39,748 bases of DNA from positions 1-39,748 of the forward strand of contig JAFTMY010000002.1 of NCBI GenBank assembly GCA_017452165.1, in the 5' to 3' direction. This document shows positions 16,401 to 23,161 of this stretch, one piece after another; the stretch's first letter is position 1, and every line of letters starts with the position of its first letter. Under the pieces are notes generated by a model, which was given only the letters and a program-made list of their open reading frames with translations, was not told where the DNA came from and did no database searches. The position numbers were made by a program, and so were the translations under genes. Origin of the DNA: Clostridia bacterium (lineage in GTDB: Bacteria > Bacillota > Clostridia > Christensenellales > UBA1242).

Positions 16401-19236
16401 TGACAAAGGCAATGCAGACACATTGGGTTTAACATCAGAATATCCAAATGCAGAAAGTTGGGAATTCAAAGACAATGATGAATTGTTGTGTTTATTCAAA
16501 ACAAATAATTTCACAAGAAATGCAAATGCTTTTGAAGCAAGGTATCCAGATGGAAATACTAACTTCTCACAAATTGATGCATTGGTTGAGTGGGTTTATT
16601 CAACTAAAGATGATATAACCAAGTTTAGAGATGAGTTTGAACAACACTTCAATCTTCACTATACTTTAATGTATTATATAATCACTGAAGCATTTGGAAT
16701 GATTGATAGTAGGGCAAAAAATATGTTCTTGAACACTTGGGATGGAACTATCTGGTATCCAGTCCTATATGATATGGATACTGCATTCGGTCTAAACAAT
16801 GAAGGTGTAAATAACTTTGGTTATAACATTGAATATAATGACCAACTTGGTTCACAAAATGTCTTCAATGGTTCAAGTTCTGTTCTTTGGAATAATTTTG
16901 AAGAGGCATTTGCCACTGAAATACAAGAACTATATCAATCTTTAAGAAGTAATGGAAAATTGTCTGCAAATGCAGTTATAAGTGCCTTAACTGAAGTCAC
17001 AAGTGCATTCTCAAAAGCACTATACAATGTTGATGCTCAAAATAAATATATTGGGCCATTAGAAGAAGATGGAGACTCTACCTATTTATATTGTTCTCAA
17101 GGTGATAGGTTAGAACACTTAAAATGGTGGTTGGATAAGAGATTCAAATATCTTGACTCTAAATACTATGCGAGTGAATATGCATCTGACTATGTCTCAA
17201 TGAGAATTTACAGTCCTAGTGACACATCTACAACAAGTGTTGTTCCATTTAATGGTGCATTTACTCTTAAGAGTTTCATTGCATTATATATGGGTGTTAG
17301 ATATGGTGGAAGTGGTGAATTGTTCCAAGTTAGAGCAAATGCAGAAACAAACACTGTAGTTAAAGCAACTACAAGCATTGACCTAAATGATAAGGAAACA
17401 TTCATTTATGGTGCATCTAAAATCAAAGACTTGGGAGACCTTTCTTCTAAATATCCAGGAACAGTAGATGTCTCAAGAGCAACACAATTGACTAAACTTG
17501 TTGTTGGTAATTCAAAGTCTAACTACAAGAACACCAACTTAATTGAATTGAAAGTTGGAAACAATAAATTGTTAAATTATCTTGATGTTAGAAACTGTCC
17601 TAACTTGGTAGAAAACCTTGACCTTTCTGGATGTCAAAATATTCAAACAATCTATGCAACTGGAACTGGACTAGCATCTATTTCACTTGCAGAAGGTGGA
17701 AACTTGGTGACATTGGCACTTCCAGCAACAATTACAAACTTAACTCTTAAGAACCAACCATTATTAACTGGTTTAACAATGGCGGGTGTGACAAATGTTC
17801 AAACATTAGTTATTGAAAATTGTAATTCTGCAGTCAATACTGTGGTTAACAATATCCTTAACAATAGCACAGTTCTTTCAAGGGTTAGATTGATTGGTGT
17901 AGACTGGTCACTAACAGACAAAACATTGTTAGACAAACTAATGGGATGTGGTGGTATTGATGAATTTGGTGAAAATACTGAAAAATCAATAGTCACTGGT
18001 AAAGTATATGTTGAATCTATAGGTCAAAGTGATATAGATACATTAAAAGCATATTTCCCACACTTAACAATCACTTATGGAACTTTAATTGAACAATTCA
18101 CTGTCACATTCACAAACTGGGATGGAACAGTTTTAGATGTTCAAGCAGTTAACAAGGGTGGTGCAGCTGTAGACCCTATCTCCAGGGCCAACAATCCAAT
18201 TGCAACACCAACAAGAGAAAGGGATGCACAATACACCTACACCTATAGTGGTTGGGGAAGTGTGTTAACTGGTGTGTATGCAGACAGAACAATTGTGGCA
18301 CAATATAGCACTACAATTAACTCATACACAGTCAACTTCTATAACAATAGTAGTGGAACACCAGAATTAGTTTATTCTCAAACTGTCAACTATGGTTCAT
18401 CTGCAAAATATACTGGCACACCACCAACTTATAAAGGAACTGAAACTGGTTCGTTCTTATTCAGTGGTTGGAGTCCAAGTATCCAACTTATAACTGGAGA
18501 TTTAGACACCTATGCATTGTTTAGTGAATTAAAGGTTCCAGACACTGTAATTCCACTTGCACAATGCACACCAGCACAAATTAAGGCAATTGGAATGAAT
18601 GGTGCAAAGAATGAAAACAATCAATGGGTAATTGGTGAAGATGTCTGGTTTGAAATTGGTGATGAAATCCCAATTAACTTATTAAATGGTGAAACATTAA
18701 CTCTCCAAATTGCAGACTTTAATCATGATGTTGATGCAAATGGAAATACCATGCCATTCACATTTATAACAAAAGAACTATTGGCAACTTCTAAAGCAAT
18801 GAACTCTTCAAACACAAATGCTGGTGGTTGGGCAAATAGTCAAATGTATACTTATATACAAGGAACTGTTTGGGAGTGGATTCCAGATGAATGGAAGATG
18901 ATTATCACACCAGTTGTTAAGAAATCTACAGAAGGTAGTAAAAGCACAACTATCCTTTCTTCTACAGATAACTTGTTTATTCCAAGTATTAGTGAAGTTG
19001 ATAGTTCTTATGCATCTACAAGTCCTTATAATGAAGAAGGAACCACTTATCCAATATTCACAAACTCTACAAGCAGAAAGAAATTCAAAGTTGGGTCAAC
19101 CAGTGCCACTTACTGGTGGTTGCGTTCTCCTTTTGCGACTAGCACTAACTACTTCTGGTATGTGAGCACCAACGGCGGCACCAACGACAACAACGCCTAC
19201 CTCTCTTATGGTGTGTGTTTCGCTTTCTGTGTTTAA
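13438..19236 (+). CDS. DGR target: giant mosaic tail adhesin with C-type-lectin variable tip
   Basis: A 1932-residue receptor-binding protein. The frame is open from ATG 13381, but the conserved-looking N-terminus (KLKITLNKDGSIGNF, like BppU-type baseplate attachment domains) begins at ATG 13438, after AAAAGGAG at a rather long spacing, so I prefer this start. Domains in order, approximate residues: attachment domain 1-160; coiled coil 183-245; Gly/Ser linker 317-328; Ig-like beta repeats 330-600; LamG/concanavalin-like 605-800; CotH-kinase-like 840-1244 (VQGTSSQYYPRKNWKIKL and WYPVLYDMDTAFG); leucine-rich-repeat-like 1342-1517; two InlB/Listeria-Bacteroides-type repeats 1551-1697; DUF6273-like C-type-lectin fold to the end with WWLRSP. 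The last 43 codons lie in the variable repeat. It probably binds the host surface and is diversified by the DGR. Confidence 0.85.
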   Translation: MNKLKITLNKDGSIGNFAPDFKIMRGSYRNILINIEVPRSLLLELATNESGEYVTGNNVRIAGIINTVLGQNIQTKRYELKWVKDYTVNNVEYSLYQRKMPKEFTLWETNNQMEQTMGGKLNMVINVTNWAKQDNGVKMEEVASSSRLPLAIYPGAFLENAEEIENPSDFDQLYSQVQDIHRDYSNFKEEYQEWIENWYLKQKSEFDKMEANLLKEFKGMKEDLEKQFDDEFTDLNKRMNTVERDSLIRIDGEKISESDLIAKVQILPDGLYIANTEQFDDEIILISGNNEFIARYTGTGASYNLDKEIGDWVMSAGGGGGGGSGGGSNVRLTAMSGLQITTAVGAETILAYNFKSNVAGKGTAKYYVNDTLKATTIINQGNNTFDATNYIGSGTTNIKVNVTDSAGTSATLEFIVEGVELKISSPFDDTLSYTGDIEFRYTVSGEVEKTLHFTIDGVEQDPVVIDSTRQQTFTIPALSHGLHSFSVYADAEINGLLLPSNELTYQIIAYEDGKSDIMISSKFNTSEAVEGDIVAIDYIVYDPANTSATVELLINETVSQTLSVNRTKQYWYVRGLAVGSNTLTIKCGETSVSFDINIIENEFSLSAVEENLELYLSAYGRSNSADNKEEWRYGDISATLSNFNFSTNGWIDNALRLNGQAKVEIPFKIFEKDFRTFGKTIEFEFAARDVATIDTLAIISYSDNIGIKLKMNEALIQSEQSSVNTKYKDDEKIRVSFVVESKDNLRLIKTFVNGVISGITQYPTNDNFQQNSPVGITINPDGGSVDIYTIRVYDTALSDVDMLNNYMADLDSLTEQIEEYNKNNIFDSNGDVSYSKVKGKIATVVITGTLPSVKGDKKTCNVSYENPLNISRNFNETATVDVQGTSSQYYPRKNWKIKLPNKIDFFGNGLSENTYTIKVNYMESGNRNNTGIANFIHGEAGQIYTEKVPPQETNEAIRTVIKGEPVVLFHKASETSTPKFYAIGQFNNDKGNADTLGLTSEYPNAESWEFKDNDELLCLFKTNNFTRNANAFEARYPDGNTNFSQIDALVEWVYSTKDDITKFRDEFEQHFNLHYTLMYYIITEAFGMIDSRAKNMFLNTWDGTIWYPVLYDMDTAFGLNNEGVNNFGYNIEYNDQLGSQNVFNGSSSVLWNNFEEAFATEIQELYQSLRSNGKLSANAVISALTEVTSAFSKALYNVDAQNKYIGPLEEDGDSTYLYCSQGDRLEHLKWWLDKRFKYLDSKYYASEYASDYVSMRIYSPSDTSTTSVVPFNGAFTLKSFIALYMGVRYGGSGELFQVRANAETNTVVKATTSIDLNDKETFIYGASKIKDLGDLSSKYPGTVDVSRATQLTKLVVGNSKSNYKNTNLIELKVGNNKLLNYLDVRNCPNLVENLDLSGCQNIQTIYATGTGLASISLAEGGNLVTLALPATITNLTLKNQPLLTGLTMAGVTNVQTLVIENCNSAVNTVVNNILNNSTVLSRVRLIGVDWSLTDKTLLDKLMGCGGIDEFGENTEKSIVTGKVYVESIGQSDIDTLKAYFPHLTITYGTLIEQFTVTFTNWDGTVLDVQAVNKGGAAVDPISRANNPIATPTRERDAQYTYTYSGWGSVLTGVYADRTIVAQYSTTINSYTVNFYNNSSGTPELVYSQTVNYGSSAKYTGTPPTYKGTETGSFLFSGWSPSIQLITGDLDTYALFSELKVPDTVIPLAQCTPAQIKAIGMNGAKNENNQWVIGEDVWFEIGDEIPINLLNGETLTLQIADFNHDVDANGNTMPFTFITKELLATSKAMNSSNTNAGGWANSQMYTYIQGTVWEWIPDEWKMIITPVVKKSTEGSKSTTILSSTDNLFIPSISEVDSSYASTSPYNEEGTTYPIFTNSTSRKKFKVGSTSATYWWLRSPFATSTNYFWYVSTNGGTNDNNAYLSYGVCFAFCV
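19101..19228 (+). repeat. DGR variable repeat (VR)
   Basis: A 128-bp stretch at the 3' end of the adhesin gene that aligns without gaps to the template repeat at 19714-19841. There are 15 mismatches, and every one is an A in the template; no other base differs. Changes are 7 A to G or C at first or second codon positions in Asn codons and others to T, altering 12 residues: Tyr, Phe, Ala, Ser, Tyr, Ser, Thr, Gly, Asp, Tyr, Leu and Ala. Identity stops at 19229, six bases before the stop codon. Confidence 0.97.
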
Positions 19237-19255
19237 TCTCAAATCAAATAAAATC

Positions 19256-19277
19256 TGTGTGCCACTTTTGGCACACA
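19256..19277 (+). other. Hairpin/cruciform downstream of VR
   Basis: TGTGTGCCA (19256-19264) and TGGCACACA (19269-19277) form a perfect 9-bp stem with a 4-base loop CTTT, 27 bases after the end of VR. Hairpin or cruciform structures of this size, a short distance downstream of VR, are a known feature of phage DGRs and promote target recognition. There is no U-tract, so termination is unlikely; the Avd-like gene follows. Confidence 0.75.
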
Positions 19278-19293
19278 TAAAAGGAAAAAAATT

Positions 19294-19692
19294 ATGTCTG
19301 TAATTAAAAATAAAAGAAGTGTTTCTGGTGTTCAATTCTTGGATACTGCAAAAGAACTTCAAACATATACAATTAGAACATGTGTGAAATTTCCAAAGAG
19401 ATACTTCTTTATAATTTCAAACAACATAATTCAATCTGCAACAAAAATTCATGCATTTGTAAAAAGGGGAAATTCAATTTTCCCCACAAATGCAGATGAT
19501 ACGAGATTAAGACATGAACAGTTTGTTCTGGCAGTTGCAGAACTGCAGAACCTTATCTCTCAAATAAACATTGCTTATGATACTTTTCCAATCAAGGAAA
19601 ATAAAATTATTAAGTGGATGGAACTTATAAAAACTGAAATAACACTTGTTAAATCAGTAATTAAGAAAGATAAAGAGAGATACAAATTTTAG
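19294..19692 (+). CDS. avd: Avd-like DGR accessory protein
   Basis: A 132-residue, basic, nearly all-helical protein. In DGRs the Avd protein is a four-helix-bundle oligomer that binds the reverse transcriptase and the template RNA and is needed for mutagenic retrohoming. The call rests on length (Avd proteins are about 120-130 residues), four helices of suitable spacing with Arg/Lys-rich faces, and the diagnostic place between VR and TR. The start ATG follows AAAAGGA. Residues 20-60 contain the aromatic and basic run KFPKRYFFIISNNI, and residues 69-95 contain DTRLRHEQFVLAVAELQNL, as in the four-helix-bundle/S23-like superfamily. The family was not confirmed by search. Confidence 0.8.
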   Translation: MSVIKNKRSVSGVQFLDTAKELQTYTIRTCVKFPKRYFFIISNNIIQSATKIHAFVKRGNSIFPTNADDTRLRHEQFVLAVAELQNLISQINIAYDTFPIKENKIIKWMELIKTEITLVKSVIKKDKERYKF

Positions 19693-19713
19693 GTTATATC
19701 TTATTATTGATTG

Positions 19714-19841
19714 CAGTGCCACTAACTGGTGGTTGCGTTCTCCTAATACGACTAACACTAACAACTTCTGGTATGTGAACAACAACGGCAACACCAACAA
19801 CAACAACGCCAACAACTCTTATGGTGTGTGTTTCGATTTCT
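19714..19841 (+). repeat. DGR template repeat (TR)
   Basis: A 128-bp, non-protein-coding template transcribed to RNA and copied by the reverse transcriptase with errors at adenines. It holds about 39 adenines, most in AAC triplets in the frame of VR, so that mutagenesis turns Asn codons into many other residues while avoiding stop codons. In that frame it ends with a TAA just past the VR-identical part. The RT gene starts 270 bases downstream. Confidence 0.97.
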
Positions 19842-20111
19842 TATAATATGGCCAGACAAAGTAGCGATATAAAGACTTATATTGTGGTAAGGACATAAAT
19901 GTCTTGACCATCAGCAATATAAGGTCAGAGTGAAATCAGTGCCAAAAAAGAAAGGAAGATATGACCTTTCTGCTAATAACAGATAAATATATACCTTGAT
20001 GCAATGCACAGAACGCTTCTTGCATGGTTGGGTGAGTGCCAACCCAATTTCATTGTGATAGCTATGTAATCTATGGCACAATTTGATTATACAAGGTATT
20101 AAAGGATAATT
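19842..20111 (+). ncRNA. DGR spacer RNA between TR and RT
   Basis: This 270-base gap has no gene. It holds three nested or successive perfect inverted repeats: AAGGTCA (19921-19927) with TGACCTT (19962-19968), ATGCAA (19999-20004) with TTGCAT (20020-20025), and TTGGGT (20028-20033) with ACCCAA (20042-20047). In the Bordetella phage DGR the spacer downstream of TR folds and is required, together with TR, for cDNA priming by the RT-Avd complex. This segment is in the right place and is rich in stems, so it probably forms the 3' part of the DGR RNA. The RT ribosome binding site AAAGGA lies at its end. Confidence 0.65.
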
Positions 20112-21248
20112 ATGAACAGTGATGAAAGAAGAGCTGCAAGGTATCAAAGGCGCCAACAAAAACGCCAGAGAAATAAAAATAAGATTGCATGTATATGTGA
20201 CAACTTTGACCTGGTTTTCACCTTAAGCAATCTTTATGCAGCACACAAGAAATGCATTCTTGGTGTTAGTTGGAAATCTAGCACTCAATTATATAAGGCA
20301 AATGCTATATATAATGTATATAATACTTATAAAGAACTTCAAGAAGATAAATTCAAAAGTGATGGTTTCTTTGAGTTTTATCTAAAAGAAAGAGGCAAGG
20401 TCAGACAGATTAAAAGTGTGACCATTCGTGAAAGAGTGGTTCAAAGATGCTTATGTGATTTTGCATTGACACCAATGCTCACAAGACAGTTGATTTATGA
20501 CAATGGAGCATCCAGTAAAGGAAAAGGTTATCTATTTGCCATTAAAAGACTTATAAGGCACTTAAATCACTTCTACAACACACATGGAAACAATGGTTAT
20601 GTTTTACTGTTTGACTTCTCCAAATTCTTTGATTCTCTCAAACATGAACTGTTGAAGAAGATTTTGTCTAAAACCTTTGAGGACCCAAGAATATTAAAAT
20701 TGTCTTATCACTTTATAGAAATGTTCGGTGAAAGAGGAATTGGTCTTGGAAGTCAGATTTCTCAAAACCTTGCCTTAATATCAGTCAATGAACTTGACCA
20801 CTATATTAAAGAGAAATTGAGAATTAAAGGTTATGGAAGATATATGGATGATGGTTATCTAATACATGAAAGCAAAGAGTATCTGCAGAAGTGTTTAGAT
20901 GATATCAGACAAATCTGTGAAGAACTGGGTGTTATATTAAATCAAAACAAAACCAGGATAGTAAAACTTGAAAAGGGATTCACTTTTCTAAAAATAAGGT
21001 TTTTCTTAACACAAACTGGGAGAATTGTTAAAAAGGTTTATCCAAAGAGTGTGACAAGAATGAGAAGAAAACTCAAAAAATTCAAACATCTTGTTGAAGA
21101 GGGTAAAATGTCAGAGTTTGATGCATACCAGTCTGTTCAGTCTTGGTTGAGTCATACATTGATATTAAACTCTTTTCAAACAAGAACTTCAATAAAACAA
21201 CTATACTATAATTTATTTGGAGGGAAATATGTTTTTAAAGATTGTTAA
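20112..21248 (+). CDS. DGR reverse transcriptase
   Basis: A 378-residue RNA-dependent DNA polymerase that copies the TR RNA with adenine-specific errors. Motifs seen: a basic N-terminus (residues 6-25); motif A LLFDFSKFFD near 165-174 with catalytic Asp; motif 4 GLGSQISQ at 211-218, in which SQ replaces the SP of retroviral and retron enzymes, typical of DGR enzymes; YMDD at 244-247 with the catalytic Asp pair; and LGVILNQNKTRI, a thumb-preceding motif. The length fits DGR enzymes. ATG is preceded by AAAGGA. It lies behind TR in the usual order target-avd-TR-RT. It is not a group II intron enzyme, as maturase and endonuclease domains are missing. Confidence 0.96.
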   Translation: MNSDERRAARYQRRQQKRQRNKNKIACICDNFDLVFTLSNLYAAHKKCILGVSWKSSTQLYKANAIYNVYNTYKELQEDKFKSDGFFEFYLKERGKVRQIKSVTIRERVVQRCLCDFALTPMLTRQLIYDNGASSKGKGYLFAIKRLIRHLNHFYNTHGNNGYVLLFDFSKFFDSLKHELLKKILSKTFEDPRILKLSYHFIEMFGERGIGLGSQISQNLALISVNELDHYIKEKLRIKGYGRYMDDGYLIHESKEYLQKCLDDIRQICEELGVILNQNKTRIVKLEKGFTFLKIRFFLTQTGRIVKKVYPKSVTRMRRKLKKFKHLVEEGKMSEFDAYQSVQSWLSHTLILNSFQTRTSIKQLYYNLFGGKYVFKDC

Positions 21249-21600
21249 AGGTTCCACTGTTGTGGATGCAGTTGAAAAACTAACTTATGTAAGACAAAAC
21301 CCAAGAAACAAAACTATTATTATCTGTGACCCAGAATTTGCAAATGGTATTGTTTCAAGTGATGGTTCTGTTATTTGGCATCTTGAGGGTTTGCCAGAGT
21401 TCTCTTCTGGGAACTATGAAACTGTTGTTGCAATAGAAGTTTGTGAAGATGAATATAATTCAATCATGAAACAACTATATGCTGGAGAAGAAGTTTCTGA
21501 AGAAGTTAGAAAAACTCTAACAACAACAGAAATGATGGATTTGATTGAAAAGTTAACAACAGAAGTCACAGAACTTAAAAAACAACTTGAGAGTAAATAA
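21229..21600 (+). CDS. Small protein downstream of the RT, hypothetical
   Basis: A 123-residue protein. The start at ATG 21229 follows GGAGGG at correct distance and overlaps the RT gene by 20 bases; an upstream in-frame ATG is less likely. Residues 1-75 alternate strands and turns (with IIICDPEFANGIVSSDGSV), and residues 80-123 are helical, ending in a heptad-like coiled coil. This general plan resembles small tail-fibre-associated proteins, so it may be an accessory of the adhesin, but no family is recognised. Overlap places it under the same transcript as the DGR. Confidence 0.65.
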   Translation: MFLKIVKGSTVVDAVEKLTYVRQNPRNKTIIICDPEFANGIVSSDGSVIWHLEGLPEFSSGNYETVVAIEVCEDEYNSIMKQLYAGEEVSEEVRKTLTTTEMMDLIEKLTTEVTELKKQLESK

Positions 21601-21758
21601 TGAAGAAAACAGTTAAGTTATATACTCAAAGAGTTGTTAATGGTGTGGTTGTTGGTGAATATCAAGACTTCACTGAAAAAGAATTCAAAAAGATGTTAAA
21701 AAGTTGTCACAAACAATCAAAAAGTCATCACAAAATTGTTAAAAATAAAAAGAAGTGA
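21600..21758 (+). CDS. 52-residue basic protein, hypothetical
   Basis: The ATG overlaps the stop codon of the preceding gene (TAATG). The product begins MKKTVKLYTQRVVNG, contains a short strand-like part with VVVGEYQDF, and ends with a very Lys/His-rich tail. It was below the length cut of the reading-frame list but is supported by the coupled start and by an intrinsic terminator that overlaps its stop codon. The function is unknown. Confidence 0.55.
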   Translation: MKKTVKLYTQRVVNGVVVGEYQDFTEKEFKKMLKSCHKQSKSHHKIVKNKKK

Positions 21759-21779
21759 GTGTTTTCACTTCTTTTTTTC
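21747..21779 (+). terminator. Intrinsic terminator of the adhesin/DGR operon
   Basis: AAAAGAAGTGA pairs with TCACTTCTTTT over a 6-base loop, followed by a run of T. The left arm overlaps the stop codon of the 52-residue gene. It separates the DGR operon from the recombinase gene. Confidence 0.85.
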
Positions 21780-21791
21780 TGGGGTGGGGTC

Positions 21792-21820
21792 TTGAAAACT
21801 GGCAAAATTTGACATATAAT
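21792..21820 (+). promoter_or_regulatory. Promoter of the DDE recombinase gene
   Basis: TTGAAA (21792-21797), exactly 17 bases, then TATAAT (21815-21820). This is a near-consensus sigma-70 type promoter. The gene starts 26 bases downstream of the -10 box after GAGGTGA. Confidence 0.8.
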
Positions 21821-21845
21821 TACACTTGCGAGAGGTGATTATATT

Positions 21846-22910
21846 ATGAGAGGAGTAAATTTTACAGCATATCAAAAAAGAAGAGCTTTGAAGTTGTGGT
21901 TGGAAGAAAAACTTCCAATTCAGAAAGTTTGCATGAAGTGTAAGTGTAGAGAAAGAAGTCTCTGGAGATGGAAGGCAATATATGATGGAACCATAGAAAG
22001 TTTGGAACCAAAGTCTTGCAGACCTAAAACACCACATCCAAACTCACACACACCAGAAGAAGTTGAAAACATTGAAAAGTTAATTAAAAAGAATCCAAAG
22101 TTATCCTACAATGAGTTGTATGGCATTATGAGACAGAAACATGCCTATAGCAGAACTTATTGTGGTTTTTACAGATACATAATAAGGCATAATTTGAGGC
22201 CACAAAAGGCATTAGAGAGATATATTCCTAAACCTTATGATACACCAGACATGCTTGGTTATAAGTGGCAAATGGATGTCAAATATGTTCCAGTTCAATG
22301 TTATAAGGGTGAAATTATACACAAAGATGATAATAAATTCTTTCAATATACCATGATAGATGAGGCAACTAGAGAAAGGTTTCTTTTTCCATACAAAGAA
22401 CACAATGTTAGTTCAACATTGGATTTTGTCAAGCGTGCAATTGCTTATTTTGGTTATGCTCCAGAAAGAATTCAGACAGACAATGGTTTAGAATTTACAA
22501 ACCATAAAGAGAAACACTACAAAGATGGAACCACTATCATGACCAAGAAAGAACATGCTCTAGATATATTATTAAATAAGTTGGGTATTAAACATCAACT
22601 TATAAGAGCATACACACCTAGACTGAATGGTAAAGTTGAAAGGTCTCATAGAAGTGACCAAGAAAGTTTCTATAACTATTTAACATTCAAAACACTTCCA
22701 GAACTTAAAAAGAAAATGATGAAGTGGAATATTAGATATAACAACAGACCACATTCTGCATTGACCAACAGAGATGGAAAAAGAGTGTGGTGGTCACCAA
22801 TGGAGAAAAGGGCAGACCTTATAAATCTATTAAATGAGAAAAAAGAAGAATTTGAGAAAGTTAGGTTTATAAAGAACCAAAAACCACTCAAATTTATATA
22901 TGCAGCTTAA
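21846..22910 (+). CDS. DDE transposase/integrase-type recombinase
   Basis: A 354-residue RNase-H-fold recombinase that would cut and join DNA ends. N-terminal helix-turn-helix (about 8-50, with RRALKLWLEEK and ERSLWRWK) and a second HTH-like part (70-115) bind DNA. The catalytic core has DVKYV (Asp 144), TDNGLEFTN (Asp 212) and NGKVERSH (Glu 265), the DDE triad in IS3/IS481-like context (rve domain), with a longer second spacing than usual because of an insert rich in Lys and His. ATG follows GAGGTGA. It has its own promoter and terminators on both sides. It may serve as the phage integrase, as in transposable phages, or be a resident insertion element; no convincing terminal inverted repeats were found near it. 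Confidence 0.88.
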   Translation: MRGVNFTAYQKRRALKLWLEEKLPIQKVCMKCKCRERSLWRWKAIYDGTIESLEPKSCRPKTPHPNSHTPEEVENIEKLIKKNPKLSYNELYGIMRQKHAYSRTYCGFYRYIIRHNLRPQKALERYIPKPYDTPDMLGYKWQMDVKYVPVQCYKGEIIHKDDNKFFQYTMIDEATRERFLFPYKEHNVSSTLDFVKRAIAYFGYAPERIQTDNGLEFTNHKEKHYKDGTTIMTKKEHALDILLNKLGIKHQLIRAYTPRLNGKVERSHRSDQESFYNYLTFKTLPELKKKMMKWNIRYNNRPHSALTNRDGKRVWWSPMEKRADLINLLNEKKEEFEKVRFIKNQKPLKFIYAA

Positions 22911-22946
22911 TATAAACTAAATTTAGTCTAAATAGACCAGGGCGCG

Positions 22947-22973
22947 TCCCCTACTAGTAGGGGATAGTTTTTT
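22947..22973 (+). terminator. Intrinsic terminator of the recombinase gene
   Basis: TCCCC and GGGGA flank the palindrome TACTAGTA, followed by TAG and six T. It stands about 37 bases behind the recombinase stop codon. Just before it is the 12-bp palindrome ACTAAATTTAGT (22916-22927). Confidence 0.85.
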
Positions 22974-22994
22974 CATACTTTCTTTTCAAATCAT

Positions 22995-23023
22995 TTGTAA
23001 TAGAACAACAAATCTGGTATAAT
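22995..23023 (+). promoter_or_regulatory. Promoter upstream of the early control region
   Basis: TTGTAA (22995-23000), 17 bases, TATAAT (23018-23023), with a TG one base before the -10 box (extended -10). An ATG at 23032 opens a 23-codon frame ending at 23103 with no room for a ribosome binding site, so a leaderless micro-gene or a leader transcript of the early operon is possible. Confidence 0.65.
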
Positions 23024-23050
23024 GAACATTGATGAATAAGGTTATTCTAT

Positions 23051-23130
23051 CTCCAAAATACTCCCAAAACACCCCAAAAAACACAATTTCACATAAAATT
23101 TAAAAAAAATTAAAAAAATTTATGTAAATC
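23051..23130 (+). promoter_or_regulatory. Phased A-tract region upstream of the early promoter
   Basis: The segments CTCCAAAATA, CTCCCAAAAC, ACCCCAAAAA and ACACAATTTC follow each other with a 10-bp period (23051-23090), placing A-tracts in phase with the helix. Further A-tracts and an imperfect inverted repeat (ACATAAAATTT with AAATTTATGT) continue to 23127. Such DNA is intrinsically bent and can act as an UP element or regulator site. No gene of convincing length is found in 22911-23263, a gap of 353 bases. Confidence 0.5.
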
Positions 23131-23132
23131 GT

Positions 23133-23161
23133 TTGACATCTATGAATTGTTATGTTAACAT
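23133..23161 (+). promoter_or_regulatory. Main early promoter
   Basis: Perfect TTGACA (23133-23138), 17 bases, TAACAT (23156-23161) with a TG one base upstream of the -10 box. It is followed at once by the inverted-repeat operator candidate. It would drive the long early operon from 23264 onwards. Confidence 0.75.

Noticed and set aside
19237..19293. Intrinsic terminator after the adhesin gene
   Set aside because: The 9-bp stem lacks a U-tract and the place is that of the DGR hairpin, with avd directly downstream.
21760..23100. Terminal inverted repeats of an insertion sequence around the DDE gene
   Set aside because: A GGGGTG at 21781 and CACCCC at 23070 with T/A runs were the best pair, but the similarity fades after six bases and no target duplication was seen.
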